Assembly (NCBI GenBank): GCA_938004015.1
Contig: CALKWU010000190.1
Location: 1-37,028 of the forward strand
Length of the DNA stretch: 37,028 bases
Reading direction: 5' to 3'
Origin: an uncultured Oceanobacillus sp.
GTDB taxonomy: Bacteria; Bacillota; Bacilli; Bacillales; Amphibacillaceae
The notes beneath the pieces were generated by a model that saw only the letters and a program-made list of their open reading frames with translations, made no database searches and was not told where the DNA came from. A program made the translations under genes and the position numbers. Each line of letters starts with the position of its first letter. Position 1 is the first letter of the stretch. Below are positions 8,378 to 16,138 of the stretch, piece after piece.

Positions 8378-9047
8378 TTATTCCGGAAGCTCTGGAACTT
8401 CCACAGTTGGAGGCTCATCTCCAGATAAAACAAGCAAGAATGCAAGCAATGCTTCTTTATCTTCTTCAGACAAGTTCAAAGGTTGCATTTTTGGACTCTT
8501 GTTCGGATGGTCGTCTCCTCCACGGTCATAGTAGTCGATGACTTCTTCCAACGTCGCGAGGCTTCCATCATGCATATATGGTGCATGATGGGCGATTCCA
8601 TAAAGTCCCGGAGTACGGAAAGCACCTTCGTCCGTTGGATTTCCAGTTATCTCCATACGGCCATCGTCACCTGATAAACCGATATTGTAGAAATTGTTGT
8701 CTGACAAGTTCGGGCCGTTATGGCAAGAGATACAGTTCCCTTCCCCAGCGAACACTTCCATTCCGCGGATTTCTTGTTCTGTCATGGCATCATATTCTCC
8801 GGCGAGGAAACGGTCAAATGGCGTGTCGTCGATGACGATGGTCCGTTCAAAAGCGGCGATCGCTTTGAGGATATTATCGGCAGTAATGCCATCTTCAAAG
8901 GCTTCATCGAACATTTCCACATAGCCGTCGACTTCTTTCAATTCTTCAACAAGTTCATCCAAATCTTGATTCATCTCGATTGGAGAAGTGATCGGACCAG
9001 CTGCCTGCTCTTCTAACGAGTCGGCACGTCCATCCCAGAAATAAGAA
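8378..9047 (-). pseudogene. Di-haem cytochrome c peroxidase (MauG/CCP family), 5'-truncated
   Basis: The C-terminal two thirds of a bacterial cytochrome c peroxidase, which reduces H2O2 outside the membrane. Reading frame and stop are intact from about 9047 down to 8378. It begins inside the family motif SYFWDGRADSLEEQAAGPI, then shows the second haem site CISCH, the distal region RTPGLYGIAHHAPYMHDGSLATLEEVI, and a normal C-terminus. The signal peptide and first haem domain are missing. At 9045-9050 the sequence switches into a thioredoxin-like gene on the other strand. An ATG at 8974 could start a 198-residue product, but it could hold only one haem and would not be exported. Confidence 0.85.
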
Positions 9048-9314
9048 GTGACTTGGTGCAGCTCCTGTAAAACCCAAACTCCACAGATGTCAGACTTTCA
9101 GGAAGAATTTGGCGACGATGTGGAAGTATTGACTATCGTCCGTTCCGAATCGAAGCGTGCTGTCGAAAAGTATATGGACGAATCGGGTCATACCGAACAT
9201 TTGTATTTGTTAACCACTTTATCCAAATCGATTTTCCGATCATCCACAATGCCAAGCTTCAGCATAAACAACACCTTCTATAACAAGTTTTCATTAAAAG
9301 GCAGCATACTCTGA
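9045..9314 (+). pseudogene. TlpA/ResA-like thioredoxin fragment, 5'-truncated and decaying
   Basis: The segment starts at the active site (VTWCSSCKTQTPQMSDFQEEF), which normally lies about 40-60 residues into a TlpA/ResA-type protein. The signal anchor and first strand are missing. After about residue 45 the reading becomes poor (STMPSFSINNTFYN resembles the usual cis-Pro/INKDG region but is degraded), and it stops at 9314. A stop codon lies immediately upstream in frame (9042-9044). It abuts the peroxidase remnant head to head. Confidence 0.72.
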
Positions 9315-9347
9315 TTCATTATATCATTTATAGATCCGACTTAGGCA

Positions 9348-9414
9348 TTTTCGCGACATAAAACGAACTTTTCACGACATGTCCGGTGAATGTTGCGGAA
9401 TGATCTCCTACAAT
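9348..9414 (+). promoter_or_regulatory. natAB control region: two 12-bp direct repeats and a -10 box
   Basis: TTTTCGCGACAT (9348-9359) and TTTTCACGACAT (9369-9380) differ at one base and are exactly 21 bp apart. TACAAT lies at 9409-9414 with no good -35 at the usual spacing (GTGAAT). Such phased repeats ahead of a weak -35 are typical of LytTR response regulators. B. subtilis natAB is controlled by the LytTR regulator NatR. No natKR genes are in the window. Confidence 0.6.
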
Positions 9415-9448
9415 GAAGGCAACAAATCAAACGAAGGAAGGGAATATC

Positions 9449-10201
9449 ATGATTGAAATCCAAAACGTGACGAAACGATTTCAAGATAAAAAAGTCTCGG
9501 TGACCGCTTTGAACCATGTGTCATTCACCGTAAACCAAGGGGAAATCGTCGGTTTGTTAGGCGAAAACGGTGCGGGGAAAACGACGCTGCTCCGCTCGAT
9601 TGCGACACTACTTACACCGACTGAAGGAAAAATCACCGTAAATGGGCATGATACGGTGAAAAATCCCGATGAAATAAAAAAACGGAGGGGGGTCTTGTTC
9701 GGCGGTGAAACAGGACTGTACAACCGGCTGACAGCCAGGGAAAATCTCGAGTATTTTGCCGCACTTTACCATTTAAGCAAACACGAAATGAAGGTGCGGA
9801 TCGATGAACTGTCGAGGATGTTTGGGATGCGGGATTACCTCGACCGCAAAGTTGAAGGCTTTTCGAAAGGGATGCGCCAAAAGATGGCCATTTCCCGGGC
9901 GATCATCCATAATCCGGATATCATTCTTTTCGATGAACCGACAACCGGACTGGATATCACTGCATCGAATGTATTCCGCCAACTTGTGATGGAACTGAAA
10001 AATCAAGGAAAAACGATCATTTTTTCCAGTCACATTATGGAAGAAGTCGACTTGCTTTGTGACCATGTCGCGATGATCCATAAAGGGGATTTAGTCTATC
10101 ACGGCTCCAAAGAACAATTGTACAAAGAAGAAAACAGCCGGGACTTGAACTATATTTTCATGAGCAAACTAGTGAGAGGCAGTGATAGCTATGCTATTTA
10201 A
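9449..10201 (+). CDS. natA: Na+ efflux ABC transporter ATP-binding protein NatA
   Basis: A 250-residue ATPase of an ABC-2 exporter. It shows Walker A GENGAGKTT, signature FSKGMRQKMAISRA, Walker B IILFDEPTTGLD and the switch histidine in IIFSSHIMEE. The run FGGETGLYNRLTARENL and the C-terminal DLNYIFMSKLVRG match my memory of B. subtilis NatA. I start it at the ATG at 9449 (GGAAGGGAA upstream) and not at an in-frame ATG at 9413. It overlaps natB by 11 bp. NatAB expels Na+ in B. subtilis. Confidence 0.9.
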   Translation: MIEIQNVTKRFQDKKVSVTALNHVSFTVNQGEIVGLLGENGAGKTTLLRSIATLLTPTEGKITVNGHDTVKNPDEIKKRRGVLFGGETGLYNRLTARENLEYFAALYHLSKHEMKVRIDELSRMFGMRDYLDRKVEGFSKGMRQKMAISRAIIHNPDIILFDEPTTGLDITASNVFRQLVMELKNQGKTIIFSSHIMEEVDLLCDHVAMIHKGDLVYHGSKEQLYKEENSRDLNYIFMSKLVRGSDSYAI

Positions 10202-11348
10202 AATTTATAAAAAAGAAATGAAAGACTCATTCCGAGATAAACGGACATTGCTCTTAACAGTTTTCTTACCGATTCTCATGATGACAGCTTTGACGTTTTT
10301 CTATGAAAGCTTAATTGCCGGAAACGAAGATGAAACCTATACGTTGGCCGTGGAAACATCTATATCGAGTACCCAAGAAATGATCCTCGCCGAGATGGAA
10401 AATGTGGAACTATTGAAAGCAGATCATCCTGAAACGGTACTGGAGGAAGGAAATGCTCACGCTGCCATCTACTTTGCGTCTGATTTTGATGAAAACATTC
10501 AAGCAGGCGAAGTGGGACATGTGGAGATTGTCGGAGATACGTTCAGTGATAAATCAGCGACCCTCATGCATCTCGTACAAAGTCGATTAACAGGATTTGA
10601 ACAAATGATTGTTATCGACCGTTTGCAACAAGCAAACGTCGACCCGGCGATCACTCAAGCAATTGGAGTCGAGCAACGGGAAATGAATGCGGAAAATAGT
10701 AATACTATGATACTAGCCTTTTTGATTCCTGTAATTTTATCCATTGCCATTGGAGTTGGCGCAGGTCCATCGGCAGCTGACTTGTTTGCCGGGGAAAAGG
10801 AAAAGAAAACGATGGAAGCTTTACTCATGACTCCGGTCCATCGTTCCACCTTGCTTCTAGCAAAATATTTGACGATTTCTTCAGTGGGAGTCATTATCGG
10901 ATTTGTCACGTTGGCAGTTGTCGCCATTGAAATAGCTCTTTTCACAGAGCATATCAAAGCTGCGGTTTCCTTTGGTGACCAAACGGCACAAATTTTAGGG
11001 ATCGGTTTGTTGGTAACAATTGTCTACTCCTTCTTTGTCGCTGCCATTCTAATGATTACAAGCATCATTGGCAAGACCGTAAAAGAAGCCCAAAGTTACA
11101 GTACGCCGATTATGATGGTCATTATTTTTCCGGCGATGATGCTGTTGGGTGTTGGTGTCAACGAATTTACGATAGGGCATTTTCTCATCCCTTTTGTGAA
11201 TCTGTTTACCATCATTACGGAGTTGGTGTTTGGCATCGTCGACTATGGCCATCTGTTGGCAATGATTGCGAGCAATCTCGTTTGCATCTTGGTCATTTTC
11301 ATCGTCAGTCGAGCTATGTTCACAAAGGATAAATGGGTGTTGGATTAA
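10191..11348 (+). CDS. natB: Na+ efflux ABC transporter permease NatB
   Basis: A 385-residue ABC-2 permease: an N-terminal helix (LLLTVFLPILMMTALTFFY), a large extracytoplasmic domain (about residues 45-165), then a cluster of C-terminal helices with the FAGEKEKKTMEALLMTPVHRSTLLLAKY loop typical of this class. I place the start at the ATG at 10191, with GAGAGG upstream. A GTG at 10182 is possible but too close to that site. It overlaps natA and ends before a strong terminator. Confidence 0.9.
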   Translation: MLFKIYKKEMKDSFRDKRTLLLTVFLPILMMTALTFFYESLIAGNEDETYTLAVETSISSTQEMILAEMENVELLKADHPETVLEEGNAHAAIYFASDFDENIQAGEVGHVEIVGDTFSDKSATLMHLVQSRLTGFEQMIVIDRLQQANVDPAITQAIGVEQREMNAENSNTMILAFLIPVILSIAIGVGAGPSAADLFAGEKEKKTMEALLMTPVHRSTLLLAKYLTISSVGVIIGFVTLAVVAIEIALFTEHIKAAVSFGDQTAQILGIGLLVTIVYSFFVAAILMITSIIGKTVKEAQSYSTPIMMVIIFPAMMLLGVGVNEFTIGHFLIPFVNLFTIITELVFGIVDYGHLLAMIASNLVCILVIFIVSRAMFTKDKWVLD

Positions 11349-11355
11349 TTGAATT

Positions 11356-11392
11356 GCCGGGACATCACGTTTTTGCACTGTCCCGGCTTTCA
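11356..11392 (+). terminator. Terminator of natAB
   Basis: GCCGGGACA (11356-11364) pairs perfectly with TGTCCCGGC (11379-11387), followed by TTTCATTT. Confidence 0.8.
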
Positions 11393-11563
11393 TTTATCTA
11401 TTCATAGGTTCAGATGGACTTGTTATGCACGTATCGTTGTACAGACAGTCGCTGCAACATACTTTCCATTGGACAAGGATCAAAAGAGATAAAATACGAG
11501 TCATAAAATGCAATCCGTGTTATGCTAATAGGGTGATGTAGTTTTTGTACAGGAGGAATTTTT

Positions 11564-12139
11564 GTGAAGCTCACAGCGAGGGAAGTTTTTTCCGTGCCCA
11601 ACATTTTATCTTACGTCCGGCTTCTCCTCATTCCGATATTTACATATCTATTCATCCATGCAGAGGATACGAAGGATTATTATCTCATAGGCTTTATCAT
11701 CTTCCTTTCAGCAGTGACCGATTTATTGGACGGCTGGTTCGCCAGGAAGTTCAATCAAATCACCGAATTGGGGAAAGTCATCGACCCGATTGCCGATAAA
11801 CTGACACAGGCGGCGATCGTCGTTTGCCTTTTGTTCCGTTACCCCTATATGTGGATTCTTTTCATCCTCCTCGTGGTGAAGGAATTGTTTATGGGGATCA
11901 TTGGATTAGTGTTGTTGAAACGAGGGAAAAAACTGGACGGTGCCAAATGGTTCGGCAAATTGTCCACGGCGGTGTTTTACGTCGCGATGGGGATTTTGAT
12001 CACTTTTCCAAATTTGCCAACGGAATTCGTCGTGTTCCTGATGGTGATTACAGGAATATTTTTGACGATATCTTTCATCCTTTATATTCCGGAATATATC
12101 AAGCTTTATAAAAATAAAGAAGATGCTGTGCAGCAGTAA
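11564..12139 (+). CDS. CDP-alcohol phosphatidyltransferase (PgsA-like)
   Basis: A 191-residue integral membrane enzyme that moves a phosphatidyl group from CDP-diacylglycerol to an alcohol. The complete signature DG-x2-AR-x8-G-x3-D-x3-D is present as DGWFARKFNQITELGKVIDPIAD, about residues 50-72, surrounded by hydrophobic helices. The start is a GTG with a perfect AGGAGG 7 bases upstream. It differs clearly from the B. subtilis housekeeping PgsA I remember, and it stands alone and not beside cinA/recA. It may be a second phosphatidylglycerol-phosphate synthase or a CDP-alcohol-type cardiolipin synthase. The substrate is undecided. Confidence 0.88.
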   Translation: MKLTAREVFSVPNILSYVRLLLIPIFTYLFIHAEDTKDYYLIGFIIFLSAVTDLLDGWFARKFNQITELGKVIDPIADKLTQAAIVVCLLFRYPYMWILFILLVVKELFMGIIGLVLLKRGKKLDGAKWFGKLSTAVFYVAMGILITFPNLPTEFVVFLMVITGIFLTISFILYIPEYIKLYKNKEDAVQQ

Positions 12140-12162
12140 GTGGCACAGCATCTTCTTTATTC
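12115..12162. terminator. Bidirectional terminator between convergent genes
   Basis: GAAGATGCTGTGC (12119-12131) pairs perfectly with GCACAGCATCTTC (12143-12155), with T-rich tracts on both outer sides. The 5' arm forms the last codons of the phosphatidyltransferase. It serves both that gene and the convergent reductase. Confidence 0.88.
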
Positions 12163-12750
12163 TTAATTATTGGCGGTTTTTAAAGCAGCGTCTCTCACTG
12201 TTTTTAAGGCAGTGCTCCAAGCGATGACTTGATCGAGCATTTCATTTGCGTTATCCGCATGATAATCTGCCGGTTTGAAGTTCGTAAAGTTTTCAAAGTC
12301 GGACATAAGGGAGAAAGTTACTGCCGTCCGAACGTCGGCAACTTGCAATTCTCCTAAAATCAAACGAAGGTTTTCATGGGCTCGTGTTCCGCCAAGGCTT
12401 CCGTAGCCGACGAACCCTGCCGCCTTGTTGTTCACTTCTGGGTTCAAATAGTCGAGTGCGTTTTTGAGTGCCCCACCAATGGCGTGGTTGTATTCCGGTA
12501 CGACGAAAACATAACCGTCAAAAGAAGCAATTTTTTCAGACCATGCTTTGATTGTCGCTTCCGCTTGCGCTTTTTCGGCTTCCGGCAAACTTTCTCCTAA
12601 AAATGGCAAGCGGTAATCCGCCAAGTCGACCAACTCGTATTCCACATCTTGATCATTACGGTTCACAGCGAAGTCGTACATCCATTTCGCCACTTGTTCT
12701 CCGTTACGCTCTTCTCTCACACTGCCTAAAATAATACCAATTTTCAACAT
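12163..12750 (-). CDS. NADPH-dependent FMN reductase family protein
   Basis: A 195-residue flavodoxin-fold cytoplasmic oxidoreductase (YhdA/azobenzene reductase/ChrR-like). The FMN phosphate loop is GSVREERNGEQVAKW at about residues 9-23. The family motif VFVVPEYNHAIGGALKNALDYL, which contacts the flavin, lies near residues 81-102. GYGSLGGTRAHENLRLIL follows. Such enzymes reduce quinones, azo dyes or chromate with NAD(P)H. AGGAGG lies upstream of the start. A palindrome about 120 bp upstream may be its operator. The true substrate cannot be read from sequence. Confidence 0.88.
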   Translation of the reverse strand: MLKIGIILGSVREERNGEQVAKWMYDFAVNRNDQDVEYELVDLADYRLPFLGESLPEAEKAQAEATIKAWSEKIASFDGYVFVVPEYNHAIGGALKNALDYLNPEVNNKAAGFVGYGSLGGTRAHENLRLILGELQVADVRTAVTFSLMSDFENFTNFKPADYHADNANEMLDQVIAWSTALKTVRDAALKTANN

Positions 12751-12868
12751 CTGTATTCCTCCTGTTATCTATGATTCATTTTGTTTGAATTCAATATAAT
12801 TGAATGACGTTTACTACAATAACACGTTATTTTACATCATGCAAGCAATTTGTTCCCTTTTCTCATTT

Positions 12869-12892
12869 ACTTACTATTTGTAAGTTTACAAA
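12869..12892. promoter_or_regulatory. Candidate operator upstream of the FMN reductase gene
   Basis: ACTTAC-TATTT-GTAAGT (12869-12885) is a perfect dyad. It overlaps a second one, TTGTAA-GT-TTACAA (12878-12891). Downstream on the minus strand is a plausible promoter, TTGCAT-17-TATTGT. Dyads of this kind are used by MarR/DUF24 (HxlR) quinone or diamide sensors that control azoreductases in Bacillus. The assignment is inference. Confidence 0.4.
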
Positions 12893-12898
12893 CAAAAA

Positions 12899-12957
12899 AT
12901 CAACCAGACACCCCCGCTGGGACAAAACGGGACAGTCCCTGGTTGACCCATTTTTCA
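12899..12957 (-). repeat. GGGAC-palindrome repeat, copy A, within the alr terminator region
   Basis: The core GGGACAGTCCC is at 12929-12939 with TGGGACAA at 12918-12925. The outer arms CAACCAG (12901-12907) and CTGGTTG (12939-12945) pair, so the whole forms a hairpin just downstream of alr. It belongs to the same family as 22606-22707 and 34975-35007. It may also end the alr transcript, though no good T run follows on the minus strand. Confidence 0.6.
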
Positions 12958-14079
12958 CACATAGATTCTCGGGACACGTTTTCCGATGAGGCAGACGATT
13001 TCATAATTCACCGTATCCAAACGTTCCGCCACTTCCTCAACGGGAATGTACCCTTTTCTTTCATCACCAAATATCGTCACGACGTCGGATTCCGTCACCT
13101 CTCCGACATCCGTCACATCAATCATCGTTTGGTCCATACAGACTCTGCCGACGATCGGCACTCTTTCGTTACGGACCATCATTTCCCCTTGATTGGAGAG
13201 ACGCCGGGACAAACCGTCCGCATAACCGACCGGTAACGTGGCGATAGTGGAATCCCGTTCCGGTATGTACGTACAGCCATAGCTGATCGGTTGTTTTTCC
13301 GCAACTTCCTTCACAAGCGTCGGTTTTGTATGGAAGGACATGGCTGGAGCCAATGGCAGCTTATCTTTCAGATGTTTTTCCGGATACAAACCGTAAAGGC
13401 TGATTCCGACCCGGCACATATCGAGATGCATATCCGGATAGGAGATTGTTGCCGCACTATTGCAGCAATGCTTGATAGGGATTTTAAAACCCTTTTCCTC
13501 CAAAAATCCAACGACATCAAGGAAACGGGCAAATTGTTTATTCGTATAAGTATCATCCACATTATCGGCATCAGCGAAATGCGTAAATATCCCTTCGACC
13601 TCCACGAGATCGCTTTCCATGCTCATTAAAAGTTTCAGCGCCTCATCTTTTGTTTGCAAACCGATCCGCGTCATACCTGTATCTATTTTCAAATGGATTT
13701 TCACTTTTTTCTGCAATTCGGCACATGCGGTTTCCGCCGCTTTCAATACATCCTCATTGTAAACCGTAAGCGTAATATCATGTACCACCGCTTCTTTCAC
13801 CGCTTCAGGCTTCGTATAACCGAGGACGAGGATCGGTGCATCGATTCCGGCTTTACGCAGCTCCATCGCTTCATCAAGAATAGCGACTCCTAAGCCATCC
13901 GCTCCAGCTTGAAGAGCAGCTTTACCGACTTCAATCGCTCCATGTCCATAACCATCCGCTTTCACTACCGCTAGAAATTGACTATTTCCTTTCAGATGGT
14001 TTTTGAATGCTTGAACATTTTTCCGGATGGCATCAAGCGACACTTCAACCCATGTATCCCGAAAACTTTCACGTTTCAT
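12955..14079 (-). CDS. alr: Alanine racemase
   Basis: A 374-residue PLP enzyme that interconverts L- and D-alanine for peptidoglycan. The PLP lysine is Lys40 in AVVKADGYGHG, and the N-terminal TIM-barrel core continues through HLKIDTGMTRIG and HCCNSAATISYPD. The C-terminal domain has the SYG segment carrying the expected catalytic tyrosine (PISYGCTYIPERD) and LPVGYADGLSRRLSN. AAGGAG lies 7 bases before the ATG. The ndoAI-ndoA antitoxin/toxin pair that follows alr in B. subtilis is absent here, so this could be the second (YncD-type) paralogue. Confidence 0.94.
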   Translation of the reverse strand: MKRESFRDTWVEVSLDAIRKNVQAFKNHLKGNSQFLAVVKADGYGHGAIEVGKAALQAGADGLGVAILDEAMELRKAGIDAPILVLGYTKPEAVKEAVVHDITLTVYNEDVLKAAETACAELQKKVKIHLKIDTGMTRIGLQTKDEALKLLMSMESDLVEVEGIFTHFADADNVDDTYTNKQFARFLDVVGFLEEKGFKIPIKHCCNSAATISYPDMHLDMCRVGISLYGLYPEKHLKDKLPLAPAMSFHTKPTLVKEVAEKQPISYGCTYIPERDSTIATLPVGYADGLSRRLSNQGEMMVRNERVPIVGRVCMDQTMIDVTDVGEVTESDVVTIFGDERKGYIPVEEVAERLDTVNYEIVCLIGKRVPRIYV

Positions 14080-14181
14080 CGAAAAACTCCTTCGCTTCGA
14101 GTTGTTACTGTTATTTTACCATTACTCACCTGATGATGGGTAGAGAGTCGCTGAAATGGGGAAACCAAGCAAGTTGAAAAC

Positions 14182-14222
14182 AAAAAAAAATGGATACAAC
14201 GTTGCAATGTATCCACGTTTTT
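14182..14222. terminator. Terminator downstream of an unassigned 150-bp interval
   Basis: TGGATACA (14191-14198) pairs with TGTATCCA (14208-14215). The minus-strand side is followed by nine T, the plus-strand side by CGTTTTTT. No annotated gene obviously needs it, because alr starts downstream and the spx-like operon has its own terminator at 14363-14395. Confidence 0.75.
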
Positions 14223-14362
14223 TAAGCAGTTTCTGGCCATTCGTTTCCGTTCACTTCAGCCATTAAAGATTCATCTTTTCGACACCGAGTATCAAAGGTT
14301 TCATCCAAGCACCAGCCCGCGCATTCATTTCCGGATGGTCAACTCACCAATCCAATCGTCAA
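14222..14362 (-). other. Unassigned interval between two terminators
   Basis: The region carries a 38-codon minus-strand frame without a proper start (14222-14338, ending NEWPETA) and an overlapping 21-codon frame (MNARAGAWMK...) that ends TAATG. Neither has a convincing ribosome site or promoter. It could be a gene remnant, a short coding sequence or a small RNA ending at 14191. I make no coding call. Confidence 0.3.
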
Positions 14363-14395
14363 TAAAAAACAAAAAAGCACTGCAACTAGCAGTGC
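14363..14395 (-). terminator. Terminator of the spx-like operon
   Basis: GCACTGC (14377-14383) pairs with GCAGTGC (14389-14395). On the minus strand it is followed by TTTTTTGTTTTTT. Confidence 0.9.
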
Positions 14396-14420
14396 GGCCG
14401 TATCCATTGGATGAAAACTT

Positions 14421-14708
14421 TCATCCGTCTCTATAATTTTTGAAAATCCGGACGAAATGTTCCGGTGAACTTTTGACAAGATAGGAGAACACGCCATTAT
14501 CCGTATGTACATACAGCAGACCGCCCATTTTACCGACCGGGCGATACGATAAATCACGGACGGTGTGGATCGGAAATTCATGGTATTTCGTCACCAACCG
14601 ATCTTCGTACAAATACATGGTGCGTGCTTCTTCTTTATTCGTCTGGGCAATCGCATCGACATGACGGACAATTTTCACGTATGGTTGTTCCGCCAATAAC
14701 CGGGTCAT
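14421..14708 (-). CDS. Conserved-looking hypothetical protein, 95 residues
   Basis: I do not recognise the family. The protein is soluble, with no signal peptide or membrane helix. It has a beta-rich pattern (TMYLYEDRLVTKYHEFPIHTVRDLSYRPVGKMGGLLYVHTD) and a C-terminal amphipathic segment (SPEHFVRIFKNYRD). That pattern recalls small PH-like or YqgU/YdjM-scale domains, but I claim no homology. Its start lies 6 bp after the stop of the Spx-like gene and it ends before a strong terminator, so the two form an operon. That makes it a candidate partner or modulator of the Spx paralogue. Confidence 0.7.
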   Translation of the reverse strand: MTRLLAEQPYVKIVRHVDAIAQTNKEEARTMYLYEDRLVTKYHEFPIHTVRDLSYRPVGKMGGLLYVHTDNGVFSYLVKSSPEHFVRIFKNYRDG

Positions 14709-14714
14709 GTTCCC

Positions 14715-15125
14715 TTACCCTTCAGCAAGTTGGAGTTGATTCAATCTCCATTGCATCCATTGTCGTTCCCTCGTTTTTCTCGGCAGGAATTGTCGGATAT
14801 CATCTTCATGATAGCCTACTTGAAGCCGCTTATCGTCAATGATGATCGGACTACGCAACAAGCGGGGATGTTTATGGATCAATTCCAACAATTCTTGGAG
14901 TGGCAGTGATTCAATATCAAGATTCAAGTCTTTGTAAATTTTCGATCTTGTGGAAATGATTTCATCGGTCCCATCGACAGTCATGCGCAATATCCCTTGC
15001 AATTCTTCCACTGTCAACGGATGTTTCAAAATATTCCGTTCCGTAAATTCAATTCCCTGTTTTGTAAACCATTGTTTCGCTTTCCTCGTTGATGAACATG
15101 CTGCTCCGTAAATTGTCACCGTCAT
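14715..15125 (-). CDS. Spx/ArsC-family regulator lacking the CXXC switch (CxxT)
   Basis: A 136-residue Spx-type protein. Spx binds the RNA polymerase alpha C-terminal domain and redirects transcription under thiol stress. Alignment by eye to B. subtilis Spx is almost gapless: Gly52, Arg60 and Lys62 are kept in RMTVDGTDEIISTRSK, as are RSPIIIDDKRLQVGYHEDDIRQFLPRK. The redox switch CTSC is CSST here (Cys10 kept, Cys13 replaced by Thr), so no intramolecular disulfide can form. The C-terminal tail QWMQWRLNQLQLAEG differs from the Spx degron region. It is co-transcribed with the 95-residue gene downstream. Confidence 0.9.
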   Translation of the reverse strand: MTVTIYGAACSSTRKAKQWFTKQGIEFTERNILKHPLTVEELQGILRMTVDGTDEIISTRSKIYKDLNLDIESLPLQELLELIHKHPRLLRSPIIIDDKRLQVGYHEDDIRQFLPRKTRERQWMQWRLNQLQLAEG

Positions 15126-15170
15126 ATATCATACCCCATTCCGATATTGTTTTTGTGTCTTGAACCTCTG

Positions 15171-15782
15171 TCATTTGGCTAAACCTTTTTTCAACAATTT
15201 CATATCCAATTTGAAATTTTCAATGGCCTCATCATCGGATAATTCCCTTGTGAATTTTTCCACGAAATTACGGAAGGCAACTGCGGAAATGATTTGGATT
15301 ACATGCAGCAATTCCTTATCCGATTCAATATTCAACATCTCTTTATCCACACGTTCCGAAATCGCTTCCACGCCTTCCTCGTGCACGTTTTCCACGATAA
15401 TGTTATTGAATATCGTTTCGATTTGATGGGTCACATTGAGGAGGGCATTACGGAAAAAATTATGTTCTTCTTCATCCGGCAACTCCAGCAACAACTCATA
15501 ATAAAATGCGGTGATTGCTTCAAACAAGTCGCCTTGATGGTTCTCCAATTGTTGTAAAAATTGTTTGTTTTTACTGTTCGCCTGTTCCCGAAGAATATAA
15601 TAGTAAGCGTCTTTCTTATCTTCAAAATACTGATAGAAACTCCCCCGGGAAATATTCGCCGTTTTTACGATATTTGCGATGGAAGCTTCATATAAGGGAA
15701 CTCTCGAGAATTCTTTTTCTAAAGCTTTGATGAGAGATTGACGCTTTTTCTCCGGCAAATTGAAAAATGTTGCTTTCGGCAT
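15171..15782 (-). CDS. TetR/AcrR-family transcriptional regulator
   Basis: A 203-residue repressor-type protein. The N-terminal helix-turn-helix is clear (ASIANIVKTANISRGSFYQYFEDKKDAYYYIL, about residues 33-64), followed by an all-helical ligand domain. GGAGG precedes the ATG. Its likely promoter lies about 380 bases upstream, at 16167-16195, with two palindromic operators on it. This suggests autoregulation and possibly control of the divergent potABCD operon. The ligand is unknown. Confidence 0.9.
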   Translation of the reverse strand: MPKATFFNLPEKKRQSLIKALEKEFSRVPLYEASIANIVKTANISRGSFYQYFEDKKDAYYYILREQANSKNKQFLQQLENHQGDLFEAITAFYYELLLELPDEEEHNFFRNALLNVTHQIETIFNNIIVENVHEEGVEAISERVDKEMLNIESDKELLHVIQIISAVAFRNFVEKFTRELSDDEAIENFKLDMKLLKKGLAK

Positions 15783-16138
15783 CCATTAACCTCCATTCAA
15801 AACAAAAGCAAAAACGCTCTTGCAAATTGAAGGCACAACATCTGTCGCAACTTCAAGTTCTGCGATTGTCAATAATTTTGTGCCGTCCGTCTTTACGACA
15901 GTTGCCGATGGAATGCAGCGGAAGACAAAGACCGGTTGATGTTACCGGATGTTGCGGTGTACACCCTTATTCTGTCTGAAAAAAATGTCTGCGGATGTTC
16001 CGATCCAACCACCACAATCACGTCTTCTTACGATTAAGGAGAAAAGGAACTCCCAACAACAACGAGCTTCAAAAGCCAACATATCGTTTGATGGATATCC
16101 ATCATTCCTCTATATTTTCTTTTCTCCCGACTTAAAAA
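15783..16138 (-). other. Long 5' leader of the tetR gene, no supported gene
   Basis: About 355 bases between the tetR start and the downstream operator. Short minus-strand frames exist (23 codons at 16034-16105; a start-less frame ending at 15785 that contains KTDGTKLLTIAELEVATDVV), but none has a good start and ribosome site together. The plus-strand frame at 15949-16173 runs into the operators and is not believed. It may be a decayed gene or a structured leader. Confidence 0.4.

Noticed and set aside
8228..8531. Plus-strand frames after the amidase gene
   Set aside because: They cover the nested terminator and the opposite strand of the peroxidase; no coding signs.
11356..11387. GGGACA/TGTCCC arms in the natAB terminator as another copy of the GGGAC repeat family
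   Set aside because: It lacks the compact GGGAC(A/T)GTCCC core and is fully explained as a terminator stem.
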